A stretch of 64,000 bases of DNA from Nesterenkonia xinjiangensis (lineage in GTDB: Bacteria > Actinomycetota > Actinomycetes > Actinomycetales > Micrococcaceae), in assembly GCF_013410745.1 (NCBI RefSeq), contig NZ_JACCFY010000001.1:2914001-2978000 (forward strand), in the 5' to 3' direction. The translations under genes were made by a program, and so were the position numbers. Below, piece after piece: positions 34,165 to 44,061 of this stretch (within the stretch, counting starts at the first letter, position 1; each line of letters opens with the position of its first letter). The notes under the pieces were generated by a model, which was not told the DNA's origin, made no database searches, and saw nothing but the letters and a program-made list of their open reading frames with translations.

Positions 34165-35673
34165 ATGGCATCCCCCTTCACCGGCAAGAAGATCTGGTTC
34201 CTCACCGGCTCCCAGGACCTCTACGGCGAGGAGACCCTTCGTCAGGTCGCCGAACAGTCCCAGCGCGTGGCCTCCACGCTGGACGCGGCCGAGGACATCC
34301 CGGTCACCGTCCAATGGAAGCCCGTGCTCAAGGAACGTGACGCCATCCGCCGCGCGGCGCTGGAGGCCAACTCCGATCCTGACTGTCTCGGAGTGATCGT
34401 CTGGATGCACACCTTCTCACCGGCGAAGATGTGGATCCAGGGTCTGGACGCGCTGGACGTCCCGCTGCTGCACCTGCACACGCAGGCCGACGCCGCGCTG
34501 CCCTGGGCGGAGATCGACATGGACTTCATGAATCTCAACCAGGCCGCCCACGGCGACCGGGAGTTCGCCTACATCGCCACCCGGATGGCCACCCCGCGCA
34601 AGACCGTCGTCGGGCACGCATCCGATCCGCGGGTCACCCGCCGTGTCGGCATCTGGACGCGTGCGGCGGCAGGCTGGGATGCGCTGCGGAACCTGAAGCT
34701 GGCCCGCTTCGGCGACAACATGCGCAACGTGGCCGTCACCGAGGGGGACAAGACGGAGGCCGAGATCCGACTCGGCGTCTCGGTGAACACCTGGGCGGTG
34801 AACGACCTCGTCGAGCGGGTGGACGCCGTCGAGCAGTCGCAGGTGGACGCTCTGCTGGCAGAGTACGACGAGCTCTACGACGTCGCCGAGGATCTCCGCG
34901 TCGGCGGCGGGCGCCGTGAGTCGCTGGCCTACGCCGCGCGTCAGGAGGCCGGGATGCGTTCCTTCCTCGAGGAGGGCGGCTTCGGGGCCTTCACCACGAA
35001 CTTCGAGGACCTCGGGGGCCTGCGCCAGCTGCCAGGGCTGGCCGTGCAGCGCCTCATGGCGGCCGGGTACGGGTTCGGCGCCGAAGGCGACTGGAAGACC
35101 GCCCTGTTGGTGCGCGCGGCCAAGGTGATGGGCCACGGCCTGCCCGGGGGCGCTTCACTGATGGAGGACTACACCTATGAGATGACTCCGGGGGAGGAGA
35201 AGATCCTCGGGGCCCACATGCTGGAGATCTGCCCGAGCCTCACCAGTGCGAAGCCGCGGGTCGAGGTCCATCCCCTGGGCATCGGGGACCGCGAGGACCC
35301 GGTGCGGATGGTCTTCGACACGGACCCCGGGGAGGGGGTCGTCGTCGCCATGGCGGATCTGCGTGAGCGTTTCCGTCTCACCGCCAATGTGGTCGACATC
35401 GTCGAGCCGGAGGCCGATCTGCCGAACCTGCCGGTGGCCCGGGCAGTGTGGGAGCCGCGGCCGGACTTCGCCACCTCGGCGGAGTGCTGGCTGACCGCCG
35501 GGGCCGCGCACCACACGGTGCTCACCACCGCTCTGGGTCTGGAGGCCTTCGAGGACCTCGCCGAGATCGCGGCCATGGAGCTGGCGGTCATCGATGAGAG
35601 CGTGACCACGCGGACCTTCGCCAAGGAGCTGCGGTGGAACGCGGCGTACCACCGCCTGGCCCAGGGGCTGTGA
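34165..35673 (+). CDS. araA: L-arabinose isomerase
   Basis: A 502-residue enzyme converting L-arabinose to L-ribulose, close to the 500 residues of the Escherichia coli protein. Family stretches such as [35 protein letters not shown], and [24 protein letters not shown] are present. A Shine-Dalgarno AGGAGA lies 8 bp before the ATG. Together with araB and araD it completes the pathway, consuming arabinose released by the GH51 enzyme and imported by the ChvE-type transporter next to it. Confidence 0.97.
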   Translation: MASPFTGKKIWFLTGSQDLYGEETLRQVAEQSQRVASTLDAAEDIPVTVQWKPVLKERDAIRRAALEANSDPDCLGVIVWMHTFSPAKMWIQGLDALDVPLLHLHTQADAALPWAEIDMDFMNLNQAAHGDREFAYIATRMATPRKTVVGHASDPRVTRRVGIWTRAAAGWDALRNLKLARFGDNMRNVAVTEGDKTEAEIRLGVSVNTWAVNDLVERVDAVEQSQVDALLAEYDELYDVAEDLRVGGGRRESLAYAARQEAGMRSFLEEGGFGAFTTNFEDLGGLRQLPGLAVQRLMAAGYGFGAEGDWKTALLVRAAKVMGHGLPGGASLMEDYTYEMTPGEEKILGAHMLEICPSLTSAKPRVEVHPLGIGDREDPVRMVFDTDPGEGVVVAMADLRERFRLTANVVDIVEPEADLPNLPVARAVWEPRPDFATSAECWLTAGAAHHTVLTTALGLEAFEDLAEIAAMELAVIDESVTTRTFAKELRWNAAYHRLAQGL

Positions 35674-35689
35674 TAGACATCACCCAGGA

Positions 35690-35705
35690 TGTTCGACGTC
35701 GGACA
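35690..35705 (+). promoter_or_regulatory. Candidate LacI-type operator before the monosaccharide transporter
   Basis: TGTTCGACGTCGGACA is symmetric at 14 of 16 positions with a central CG, in the 72-bp gap between araA and the binding-protein gene. Its outer TGT/ACA matches the araB site, so the same repressor might bind. The symmetry could also be fortuitous in GC-rich DNA. Confidence 0.4.
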
Positions 35706-35745
35706 CTCACACCGCGCGCCCTGGCGGCGCACTGAAGGAGGAGAC

Positions 35746-36903
35746 ATGCGTTCCACACTCACCACCGTCCTCGGGGCCGGAGCGGCCCTGACGTTGCTGC
35801 TCACCGCCTGTGAGGGAGAGGGAGCCGGGACCGGGGACGGCGCCGGAGGCGACGGCGACGCCGCTCCGGAGGACATGACCATCGGTGTGGCGATGCCCAC
35901 CCAGACCTACGAGCGCTGGCTGCAGGACGGTGGGAGCATCGAGCAGGGGTTGGAGGATCTGGGCTACGGGGTCGACCTGCAGTATGCCGACGACGACATC
36001 CCCACCCAGTCCCAGCAGATCGACCAGATGATCACCCAGGGAGTCGACGCGCTGATCGTCGCCTCCATCGACGGCTCGGCGCTGACCAGCCAGCTCGACG
36101 CCGCCGCCGCTGCCGACATCCCGGTGATCGCCTATGACCGTCTGCTCACCAACTCTGCGGATGTGGACTTCTACGTCACCTTCGACAACTACGAGGTCGG
36201 GGTGAACCAGGCGAAGTCGCTGCTCTACGGCCTCGGTGTGCTGGACGAGAGCTTCGAGGACGCCGACGACGCCCCGGAGGGTCCGCTGAACATCGAGCTG
36301 TTCGCCGGCTCGCTCGACGACAACAACTCCCATCTGTTCTGGCAGGGCGCGATCGAGACCCTCGAACCCTACCTGGAGGACGGCACCCTGGAGGTCCCCT
36401 CCGGGCAGGACAGCATCGAGCAGGCGGCCATCCAGCGGTGGGAGCAGGAGACCGCCCAGGAGCGCATGGAGAACCTGCTGACCAGCCATTACAGCGGAGA
36501 CGACGAGTTGGACGGTGTGCTCGCCCCGGCGGACCCGCTCTCCCGAGGCATCATCACCGCGCTGCGTAATGACGGCTGGGGCCCGAGCATCGAGGACGGC
36601 ATGCCGATCGTCACCGGTCAGGACGCGGAGATCGCCACGATCTCGCTGATCGACCAGGGCATCCAGCACTCCACGATCTTCAAGGACACCCGCCTGCTGG
36701 CCGATGAGGCGGTGCGTGCCGCGGAGGCCTACCTGCAGGGCGAGGAGCCGGAGGCCAACGACACCGAGACCTACGACAACGGTGAGATCGTGGTCCCCTC
36801 ATTCCTGCTCGAGGTGGAGATGGTGCTGCAGGACAACTACGAGGAGATCCTCGTCGACTCCGGCTACTACACCGAGGAGCAGGTCGAGTCCGGCCAGCTG
36901 TGA
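35746..36903 (+). CDS. chvE: ChvE-type monosaccharide-binding lipoprotein
   Basis: A 385-residue family-4 sugar-binding protein. The lipobox LLTAC puts the lipidated Cys at 22, followed by a Gly/Asp-rich linker. The body (TIGVAMPTQTYERWLQDGGSIEQGLEDLGY and YDRLLTNSADVDFYVTFDNYEVG) matches ChvE/MmsA-operon receptors, which bind arabinose, galactose, glucose or xylose. ATG 35746 has AAGGAGGAG just upstream. First gene of a three-gene ABC operon and adjacent to araA, so L-arabinose is the likely ligand. Confidence 0.93.
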   Translation: MRSTLTTVLGAGAALTLLLTACEGEGAGTGDGAGGDGDAAPEDMTIGVAMPTQTYERWLQDGGSIEQGLEDLGYGVDLQYADDDIPTQSQQIDQMITQGVDALIVASIDGSALTSQLDAAAAADIPVIAYDRLLTNSADVDFYVTFDNYEVGVNQAKSLLYGLGVLDESFEDADDAPEGPLNIELFAGSLDDNNSHLFWQGAIETLEPYLEDGTLEVPSGQDSIEQAAIQRWEQETAQERMENLLTSHYSGDDELDGVLAPADPLSRGIITALRNDGWGPSIEDGMPIVTGQDAEIATISLIDQGIQHSTIFKDTRLLADEAVRAAEAYLQGEEPEANDTETYDNGEIVVPSFLLEVEMVLQDNYEEILVDSGYYTEEQVESGQL

Positions 36904-36937
36904 GGGACCGGTCCCAGGCGGATGACGAGGAGGACCC

Positions 36938-38494
36938 ATGACAGTCAGGACGGCTGTGGAGGACCCGATCCTCCAGATGCTCTCGATCACCAAGCGTTTC
37001 CCCGGCGTCGTCGCACTCTCCGAGGTCTCGCTGACCGTCGAGAGAGGCGCGATCCATGCGATCTGCGGGGAGAACGGCGCGGGCAAGTCCACGCTGATGA
37101 AGGTGCTCTCCGGGGTGTACCCGGCCGGCGGCTACGAGGGCGAGATCCGCTTCGAGGGGGAGGCGGTGTCCTTCAGCGGGATCAACGACTCCGAGGATCA
37201 CGGAATCGTGATCATCCATCAGGAGCTGGCGCTGGTGCCTCACCTCTCGGTGGCGGAGAACATCTTTCTCGGCAACGAGCAGGCCACCGCCGGGATCATC
37301 GACTGGCATGAGACCAACGTCCGTGCGGTCGAGCTCATGGACAAGGTCGGGCTGCACGAGAATCCCGTCACCCCGGTCGGAACCCTCGGGGTCGGCAAGC
37401 AGCAGCTCATCGAGATCGCCAAGGCCCTGTCGAAGAACGTCAAGCTGCTGATCCTCGACGAGCCCACCGCTGCGCTGAACGACGACGACTCCGCCCATCT
37501 GCTCGGGCTCATCCGTGACCTGCGCGAGGAAGGCGTCACCTGCATCATCATCTCCCACAAGCTGGGAGAGATCGCCGCGGTCGCCGACGCCACCACCGTC
37601 ATCCGTGACGGTTCCACGATCGAGACGATCGAGATGCACGACGGCGCCACGGCGGAGCAGACCACAGCCCGGATCATCCGGGGGATGGTCGGCCGCGACA
37701 TGGAGCACATGTATCCGGAGCGGGACGTGGAGATCGGTGAGGAGATCCTCCGCATCGAGGACTGGCACGTCACCCACCCGAACCAGCCGGACCGGGTCGT
37801 CGTCGACGGCGCCTCGCTGCATGTCCGGGCGGGGGAAGTGGTGGGCATCGCCGGCCTGATGGGTGCCGGACGCACGGAACTGGCGATGAGCGTCTTCGGG
37901 CGCTCCTGGGGCCGGGACATCCGCGGCACCGTCTCCATGCACGGCACTCCGGTGCGGATCCGGAACGTGTCCGACGCCATCGAGCACGGCATCGCCTATG
38001 TGAGCGAGGACCGGAAGCAGTACGGGCTGAACCTCATCGAGGACGTCCGGATCAACATCACCGCCGCCGGGCTGAAGAAGCTGGCACCGGCAGGCTGGGT
38101 GAACGCCAACGAGGAGATCGCCGTCGCCGAGCGCTACCGGAGCTCGCTGAACATCAAGGCCCCCTCGGTGCTCTCCATCGTGGAGAAGCTCTCCGGGGGC
38201 AACCAGCAGAAGGTGGTGCTCAGCAAGTGGCTCTACACCGAGCCCGAGCTGCTGATCCTGGACGAGCCCACTCGCGGCATCGACGTCGGCGCGAAGTTCG
38301 AGATCTACTCGATCATCAATGAGCTCGCCGCCGCGGGGAAGGCGATCCTGGTGATCTCCTCCGAACTCCCCGAGGTACTGGGGCTCTGCGATCGCATCTA
38401 CACGCTCTCGGCCGGCCGCATCACCGGCGAGGTGGACGCGGCCGAGGCCACCCAGGAGGGGCTGATGGAACTCATGACCAAGGAGAGTGACTGA
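36938..38494 (+). CDS. mmsA: Monosaccharide ABC transporter ATP-binding protein (MmsA/GguA)
   Basis: A 518-residue double ABC ATPase of the CUT2 class. The first domain has Walker [10 protein letters not shown] (44-52) and Walker B LLILDEPT; the second has the degenerate Walker [10 protein letters not shown] typical of the class and the signature LSGGNQQK followed by [16 protein letters not shown]. It powers import of a monosaccharide with the ChvE-like receptor and the permease that follows. A 34-bp gap with GAGGAGG separates it from chvE; it overlaps mmsB by one base (TGATG). Confidence 0.95.
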   Translation: MTVRTAVEDPILQMLSITKRFPGVVALSEVSLTVERGAIHAICGENGAGKSTLMKVLSGVYPAGGYEGEIRFEGEAVSFSGINDSEDHGIVIIHQELALVPHLSVAENIFLGNEQATAGIIDWHETNVRAVELMDKVGLHENPVTPVGTLGVGKQQLIEIAKALSKNVKLLILDEPTAALNDDDSAHLLGLIRDLREEGVTCIIISHKLGEIAAVADATTVIRDGSTIETIEMHDGATAEQTTARIIRGMVGRDMEHMYPERDVEIGEEILRIEDWHVTHPNQPDRVVVDGASLHVRAGEVVGIAGLMGAGRTELAMSVFGRSWGRDIRGTVSMHGTPVRIRNVSDAIEHGIAYVSEDRKQYGLNLIEDVRINITAAGLKKLAPAGWVNANEEIAVAERYRSSLNIKAPSVLSIVEKLSGGNQQKVVLSKWLYTEPELLILDEPTRGIDVGAKFEIYSIINELAAAGKAILVISSELPEVLGLCDRIYTLSAGRITGEVDAAEATQEGLMELMTKESD

Positions 38495-39675
38495 TGGCCG
38501 GCACGTCCAATCTGCGCGAGCTGCTCACCCGCAACCTGCGGCAGAGCGGCATCTACATCGCCTTCGTCTTCATCGTCCTGCTGTTCACCGTCCTCACCGG
38601 AGGCACGCTGCTCAGTCCGGGGAACCTGACCAACCTGGTGCTGCAGTACTCCTACATCCTGATCCTGGCCATCGGCATGGTGATGATCATTGTGGCGGGA
38701 CACATCGACCTCTCCGTGGGGTCGGTGGTGGCGTTCACGGGCGCGGTCTCGGCGGTGGTCGTGATCAGAGAGGGGATGCCGTGGTGGGTGGGCGTGATCG
38801 CCGCACTGATCACCGGTGTGCTGGTGGGGATCTGGCAGGGCTTCTGGGTGGCGATCGTCGGCATCCCGGCGTTCATCGTCACCCTGGCGGGCATGCTGAT
38901 ATTCCGTGGCCTCACCATGCAGACCCTGGACAACGTCTCGCTGTCCCCGTTCCCCTCGGAGTACCAGTACATCGCCGGTGGGTTCCTCAACGGACTGCTC
39001 GGCGGACCCGGCTACGACGTCTTCACCCTGTGCATCGGTGCGATCGCGGCAGTGGGCTTCGCCTGGTCCCAGTGGCGGAACCGCATGCGCAAGCTGGAGT
39101 ACCGTCAGCCGGTGGAGGCCCTCTGGCTGTTCGCCGTGCGGGTCCTGCTGGTCGCCGCGATCATCATGGCCTTCGCCTGGCGGCTGGCCAATGCGCGCGG
39201 CACGCCGGTGGTGCTGATCCTGCTGGCGGCTCTGGTGCTGCTCTACGGGTTCATCACGCAGCGAACGGTCTTCGGCCGTCACATCTACGCCATGGGCGGC
39301 AACCTCCAGGCGGCCAAGCTCTCCGGGGTGAAGACCCAGCGGGTGAACTTCCTGCTGTTCATCAACATGGGGGTGCTGGCCGCCGTGGCCGGCATCGTGT
39401 ACTCCGCCCGGTCCAACAGCGCCCAACCCGGCGCCGGGTACATGTTCGAGCTGGATGCGATCGCCGCCGCCTTCATCGGAGGGGCCGCGGTCACCGGAGG
39501 TGTCGGCAAGGTCCAGGGCGCGATCATCGGGGGCCTCATCATGGCGGTGATGTCCAACGGCATGCAGATCATGGGCATCGACCAGTCCACGCAGAACGTG
39601 GTGCGCGGCGTGGTGCTGGTCCTCGCCGTGGCCTTCGACGTCTGGAACAAGAAGCGGGCCACCGCGGACCGCTGA
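38494..39675 (+). CDS. mmsB: Monosaccharide ABC transporter permease (MmsB/GguB)
   Basis: A 393-residue permease of the CUT2 class with about ten hydrophobic segments, and motifs such as IVAGHIDLSVGSVVAFTGAVSA and GIPAFIVTLAGMLIFRG. The overall match is to GguB/XylH-type permeases. It closes the pentose block. The gene converges on hrpA with 32 bp between stop codons and no convincing hairpin. Confidence 0.95.
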   Translation: MAGTSNLRELLTRNLRQSGIYIAFVFIVLLFTVLTGGTLLSPGNLTNLVLQYSYILILAIGMVMIIVAGHIDLSVGSVVAFTGAVSAVVVIREGMPWWVGVIAALITGVLVGIWQGFWVAIVGIPAFIVTLAGMLIFRGLTMQTLDNVSLSPFPSEYQYIAGGFLNGLLGGPGYDVFTLCIGAIAAVGFAWSQWRNRMRKLEYRQPVEALWLFAVRVLLVAAIIMAFAWRLANARGTPVVLILLAALVLLYGFITQRTVFGRHIYAMGGNLQAAKLSGVKTQRVNFLLFINMGVLAAVAGIVYSARSNSAQPGAGYMFELDAIAAAFIGGAAVTGGVGKVQGAIIGGLIMAVMSNGMQIMGIDQSTQNVVRGVVLVLAVAFDVWNKKRATADR

Positions 39676-39707
39676 CACCTCGCCCCGGCGCAGGGGAGGA
39701 CCACCGC

Positions 39708-42700
39708 TCAGCGCGACCCCTGCGTGATGGCTCGGCGGATCCGTTTGGCCGAGACCGTCTGCGCGGTGCCCAGCTGCTGGGCGAAGAGATTGACCCGCAG
39801 CTCCTCCAGCATCCACTTCACCCCGGCCAGCTGCTCCGGCACCGGCAGCTGGTCGGGCACCGCTTCGATGGCCGTGTCGTACTCGTCCTCCAGCTTCTGG
39901 ACCAGCGCCATGTCCTGGGCGTCCTTGGTCAGGCCCTGGCCGGCCTCGAGCCGGTCCAGACGCAGTGCCATCGCCTGCAGGTACCGGGGCAGATGCCGCA
40001 TCTGCGTCTGCCCGGTGGCCGCCACGAAGCCCGGATGCACCAGCACCTCCAGCTGGGCGCGCATGTCGCTGACGGCCGGCTGCAGAGCGGCGGAGCCGGC
40101 TGAGTCCAGCCGTGTCCCCAGCTGCGCAGAAGCGGTCAGGACCTTGGCCAGCACGTCGGTGAGGGACAGCACGGTCTCGATGAGCTCTGCACGGGCCTCC
40201 CGGGCGACCTGTTCGAACTCGACGGCGCTGAAGGGCAGCTCCGCCGGCACCAGATGGTCCAGGGCCGCGGTGGTGCAGTCGGTGACCAGGGACTCCACGG
40301 TCCCGTGCGGGGAGCGGCCGAACGCGAGGCGCTCGCGGTTGCTGAGATGGTCCACCACATAGCGCTGCGGAGAGGGCAGGACCTCGCGCAGCAGTGCGAC
40401 GACCCCGCGGCGGTGGACCCGGTGCTGGTCGGCGGCGGAGTCCTGGATGGTGCAGTGAACCCCACGGCGTCCCTGCTGCTCCTCCGCCAGGGCCGGATAG
40501 CCGGTCACCTCACGACCGCCCACCCCGCGACTGAGCTCCCGAGGCAGGTCGCCGAAGGTCCAGGAGGTCTGCTCCCGCTGGGCGGGCACGGGCGAGGCTC
40601 CTGCCGAGGTCTCGGTCCCGGGACCTTCTGCGGCGTGCTGATGCCGCCCGGATCTGCCGGATCTGCCGGAACTGCCCGGCATGGCCTGCGGCGGCACCGA
40701 GGCGGCGCCCCGGGAGCCCTGGGGGGAGCCGGGCCGGCCCTCCTCGCGCTTGCCGCCTCCGGCCAGCGACCGACTGATCGCCTCGCGGTTCTGCTGGGCG
40801 AAGCGCAGCTGCAGCTCTTCCAGGTCCTGGGAGCTGTCCAGCACCCGTCCGCGCTCGCTGAGCACGGCGTAGGTGAAGCGCAGGTGCGCCGGAAGCCTCC
40901 GCAGGTCGAGGGCCTCAGGGTCCACACGCTCGCCGCGCAGCCGCTGAAGCACCGTCGCCAGTGACGGGGCGAGCGGATCCTCTCCGGGGACGAACTCCTG
41001 CTCGAGGCGTGTGCGGGCCTGGGCGGCCACGTCCGGGGCCGGCACGAAGTTCTTGCGCAGCTGCTTGGGCATCGACCTGATCAGCTGGGTGATCAGCTCC
41101 GTGCGCAGCCCGGGGATCAGCCAGTCGAAGTGAGTGGGCCGCAGCTGGTTGAGGAAGAGGATCGGCACCCGGACGGTGACGCCGTCGGCGGTGGTGCCGC
41201 GTCCCTCGCCGCGGCTCCAGGAGTCCGGATTGAACTCGTAGCGCAGCTCGAGGCGCAGGCCGTCGAGGTCCAGGTGTTCGGGGAACGCCTCGACGTCGAC
41301 GGCCTCGGCACCCTCGCCGAGGACATGATCCTCGGTGAGGTCGAGCAGCTCCGGGGTCTCGTGGCGCTGGTTCTTCCACCAGGAGTCGAAGTGCCGTTGG
41401 GAGGTGATGTCCTGCGGCAGCCGCTCGTCGAAGAACGCGAAGAGCATGTCGTCCGAGGCGCGCAGATCGCGCCGTCGAGTGCGGTTCTCCAGCTCCTCGA
41501 TCTCCTGGAACCGCTCTCGGTTGCGCCGGTCGAAGTGGTGCCGGGTCGTCCAGTCGCCTTCGACGAGCGCGCGCCGGATGAACAGCTCGCGGCTCTGCTC
41601 GGCATCGATGCGGCCGAAGAGCACCTGTCGGTCCGCCACCACCGGGACCCCGTAGAGCGTCACCTTCTCGGTGGCCACGGCAGCGCCCTGGCGGGCGGAC
41701 CAGCGCGGCTCGGAGTGGGTGCGTTTGACCAGGTGCGGGGCGAGCTCCTCGATCCACGTGGGGTCGATGCGCGCGGCTGTCCGAGCCCACAGTCGGGAGG
41801 TCTCGACCAGCTCGGCGGCCATGATCCAGTCGTGGGTCCTCTTGAACAGCCCGGAGCCCGGGAAGACGGCGAACCGCGTGCCGCGGGCGCCTTGGTAGTC
41901 ACGGGTCCGTGGGCTGTACAGGCCGATGTGGCTCAGCAGCCCGGAGAGCAGCGATCGGTGCACCGCGTCGTGCCGTGCCGCCGGCTCCACGGGCATCTGG
42001 CTGCGTCGGCGGGGTCGGGTGATCGGTCCCAGGTCCGCCTGTCTCGCGAGATCGGCGAGCTGGACCACCAGATCCTGCCACTCCCGGACCCGCAGGTAGT
42101 TCAGATGCTCACGGCGGCACATCTTGCGGAACTGGTTGCCGGAGAGCTCCTGCTGCTGGATGAGCAGATGCTGCCAGAGGTTCAGCAGCGCGGAGAAGTC
42201 GGAGGCGTCGTCGGCGAATCGGCGATGCATCTCATCGGCCTGCTGGCGGACGGCGGCCGGGCGCTCGCGCGGGTCCTGGATGGAGAGGCCGGCCACCAGC
42301 ACGGTGACCTCCTCGAGGCAATCCCGCCGGCCGGCCTCCACCATCATCCGTCCCAGCCGAGGGTCCACCGGCAGCTGCGCCAGGGCACGGCCCACCGGCG
42401 TGATCGACCCTCGACGCTCCTGCTCGCCCTGGCGACTCCGGCGCGCGCCCCCGCCCGGGGCCTTGCCGCCGGTGTGCAGTGCGCCCAGCTCGGTGAGGAG
42501 CCGGACCGCGTCGGTGACCGCCTTGGCGTCGGGAGGCTGGACGAAGGGGAAGTCGAGGAGGTCCTCAGGGGTGCGGGTGATCCCCATCGAAGACATCTGC
42601 AGCAGCACCGAGGCCAGCGAGGTGCGCAGGATCTCCGGATCGGTGAATTCGGGACGCGACTCGAAGTCGCCCTGGGAGTAGAGCCGGATGCAGATGCCGT

Positions 42701-43895
42701 CGCTGGTGCGGCCACAGCGTCCTGCGCGTTGGTTCGCGCTGGCCTGCGAGATGGCTTCGATGGGCAGCCGCTGGACCTTGGTGCGGGTCGAGTACCGGGA
42801 GATGCGGGCTGTGCCGGTGTCGATGACGTATTTGATCCCGGGCACGGTCAGCGACGTCTCGGCGACGTTGGTGGCCAGTACGATCCGTCGCCGACCCCCG
42901 GGGGAGAAGACACGCTTCTGCTCGGCCAGCGAGAGCCGGCCGAACAGCGGGAGGATCTCGGCGTCGGCGAGCCGACGGTCGCGCCGGACGACGTCGGCCA
43001 GCGCGTCGGCGGCGTCGCGGATCTCCCGTTCTCCCGGGAAGAAGACGAGCATGTCTCCGTCGGGCTCCTCGGCGAGTTCGAGCACGGCGTCGCCGACGGC
43101 GTCGATCATGTCCCGCTCCTCGGAGGAGCCTGCACCTGCGGAGTCCTCGTCGAAGGCGTCCTGCTCGCTGGTCTCGACGTCGGGGCGCAGGGACCGGTAG
43201 CGGACCTCCACCGGAAAGGTGCGTCCGGAGACCTCGATGATCGGCACCGTGGGCTCGTCCGGGTCAGGGCTGAAGTGGGTCGCGAAGCGCTCCGGATCGA
43301 TGGTCGCCGAGGTGATGATGACCTTCAGCTCCGGACGCTTCGGCAGGATCGACTTCAGGTACCCGAGGATGACGTCGATGTTGAGGCTGCGCTCGTGGGC
43401 CTCGTCGATGAGGATGGCCGAGTACCGGCGCAGCATCGGGTCGCGGCGCAGCTCGGTGAGCAGGATGCCGTCGGTCATCAGCTTCACCGAGCTGGCCTCG
43501 GAGACCTCGGAGGTGAAGCGGACCTGGTAGCCGATGTCCTCGCCGATGCCGGTGCCCAGCTCCTCGGCCAGTCGCTCGGCCACAGTGCGGGCGGCCAGTC
43601 GGCGGGGCTGGGTGTGCCCGATGATGCCGTCGCGCTGCAGCCCCAGCTCCAGGCACATCTTCGGCAGCTGGGTCGTCTTGCCGGACCCGGTCTCCCCGGC
43701 GACGACGACCACCTGATGCTCGCGCAGCGCCTCCAGGATGATCTCGCGCTCGCCGGTCACCGGAAGCTCATCGGGGTAGTTCAGGTCTTCTGCCGTGAAG
43801 CTGCGGCGCTCGGGGCCTCGTCGGGACCGACCGCCCTCGCGTCCGGCGTTCGGGCGTGGGGAGCGTCGGGAGGCTGTGCGCGTGGGTTCAGGCAT
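39708..43895 (-). CDS. hrpA: ATP-dependent RNA helicase HrpA
   Basis: A 1395-residue DEAH-box helicase from ATG 43895. Motif I GETGSGKTTQ, motif II DEAH (LIDEAHERS), motif III SAT and motif VI QRAGRCGR are present, followed by the HA2/OB region and the long HrpA-specific C-terminal domain. A low-complexity Ser/Gly/Pro/Arg insert (about residues 1070-1130) interrupts the latter. HrpA-type helicases unwind RNA and act on stalled ribosomes and mRNA processing. A start at ATG 43955 would add 20 residues; neither start has a strong Shine-Dalgarno, and I prefer 43895 by family N-terminus. A long frame on the opposite strand is a shadow. Confidence 0.95.
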   Translation of the reverse strand: MPEPTRTASRRSPRPNAGREGGRSRRGPERRSFTAEDLNYPDELPVTGEREIILEALREHQVVVVAGETGSGKTTQLPKMCLELGLQRDGIIGHTQPRRLAARTVAERLAEELGTGIGEDIGYQVRFTSEVSEASSVKLMTDGILLTELRRDPMLRRYSAILIDEAHERSLNIDVILGYLKSILPKRPELKVIITSATIDPERFATHFSPDPDEPTVPIIEVSGRTFPVEVRYRSLRPDVETSEQDAFDEDSAGAGSSEERDMIDAVGDAVLELAEEPDGDMLVFFPGEREIRDAADALADVVRRDRRLADAEILPLFGRLSLAEQKRVFSPGGRRRIVLATNVAETSLTVPGIKYVIDTGTARISRYSTRTKVQRLPIEAISQASANQRAGRCGRTSDGICIRLYSQGDFESRPEFTDPEILRTSLASVLLQMSSMGITRTPEDLLDFPFVQPPDAKAVTDAVRLLTELGALHTGGKAPGGGARRSRQGEQERRGSITPVGRALAQLPVDPRLGRMMVEAGRRDCLEEVTVLVAGLSIQDPRERPAAVRQQADEMHRRFADDASDFSALLNLWQHLLIQQQELSGNQFRKMCRREHLNYLRVREWQDLVVQLADLARQADLGPITRPRRRSQMPVEPAARHDAVHRSLLSGLLSHIGLYSPRTRDYQGARGTRFAVFPGSGLFKRTHDWIMAAELVETSRLWARTAARIDPTWIEELAPHLVKRTHSEPRWSARQGAAVATEKVTLYGVPVVADRQVLFGRIDAEQSRELFIRRALVEGDWTTRHHFDRRNRERFQEIEELENRTRRRDLRASDDMLFAFFDERLPQDITSQRHFDSWWKNQRHETPELLDLTEDHVLGEGAEAVDVEAFPEHLDLDGLRLELRYEFNPDSWSRGEGRGTTADGVTVRVPILFLNQLRPTHFDWLIPGLRTELITQLIRSMPKQLRKNFVPAPDVAAQARTRLEQEFVPGEDPLAPSLATVLQRLRGERVDPEALDLRRLPAHLRFTYAVLSERGRVLDSSQDLEELQLRFAQQNREAISRSLAGGGKREEGRPGSPQGSRGAASVPPQAMPGSSGRSGRSGRHQHAAEGPGTETSAGASPVPAQREQTSWTFGDLPRELSRGVGGREVTGYPALAEEQQGRRGVHCTIQDSAADQHRVHRRGVVALLREVLPSPQRYVVDHLSNRERLAFGRSPHGTVESLVTDCTTAALDHLVPAELPFSAVEFEQVAREARAELIETVLSLTDVLAKVLTASAQLGTRLDSAGSAALQPAVSDMRAQLEVLVHPGFVAATGQTQMRHLPRYLQAMALRLDRLEAGQGLTKDAQDMALVQKLEDEYDTAIEAVPDQLPVPEQLAGVKWMLEELRVNLFAQQLGTAQTVSAKRIRRAITQGSR

Positions 43896-44061
43896 GACGC
43901 CTACGAGTCTATCGAGTCCCGGCACGTCGCCGTGCCGGACATCCTCCGGTGTCATCCTCGTGCCGGCGAGGCATCCGTGCGAGCATGTCTAGCGATCGAT
44001 CTGCCGTCCCGGGGCCCGTGCCCGCGGGGATCGGCACCCGTCTGAGCTGAGGAGGACGACC

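Noticed and set aside
41130-44045. A 971-codon open frame on the plus strand
   Set aside because: Antisense to hrpA, with no recognisable domain and no plausible start region.
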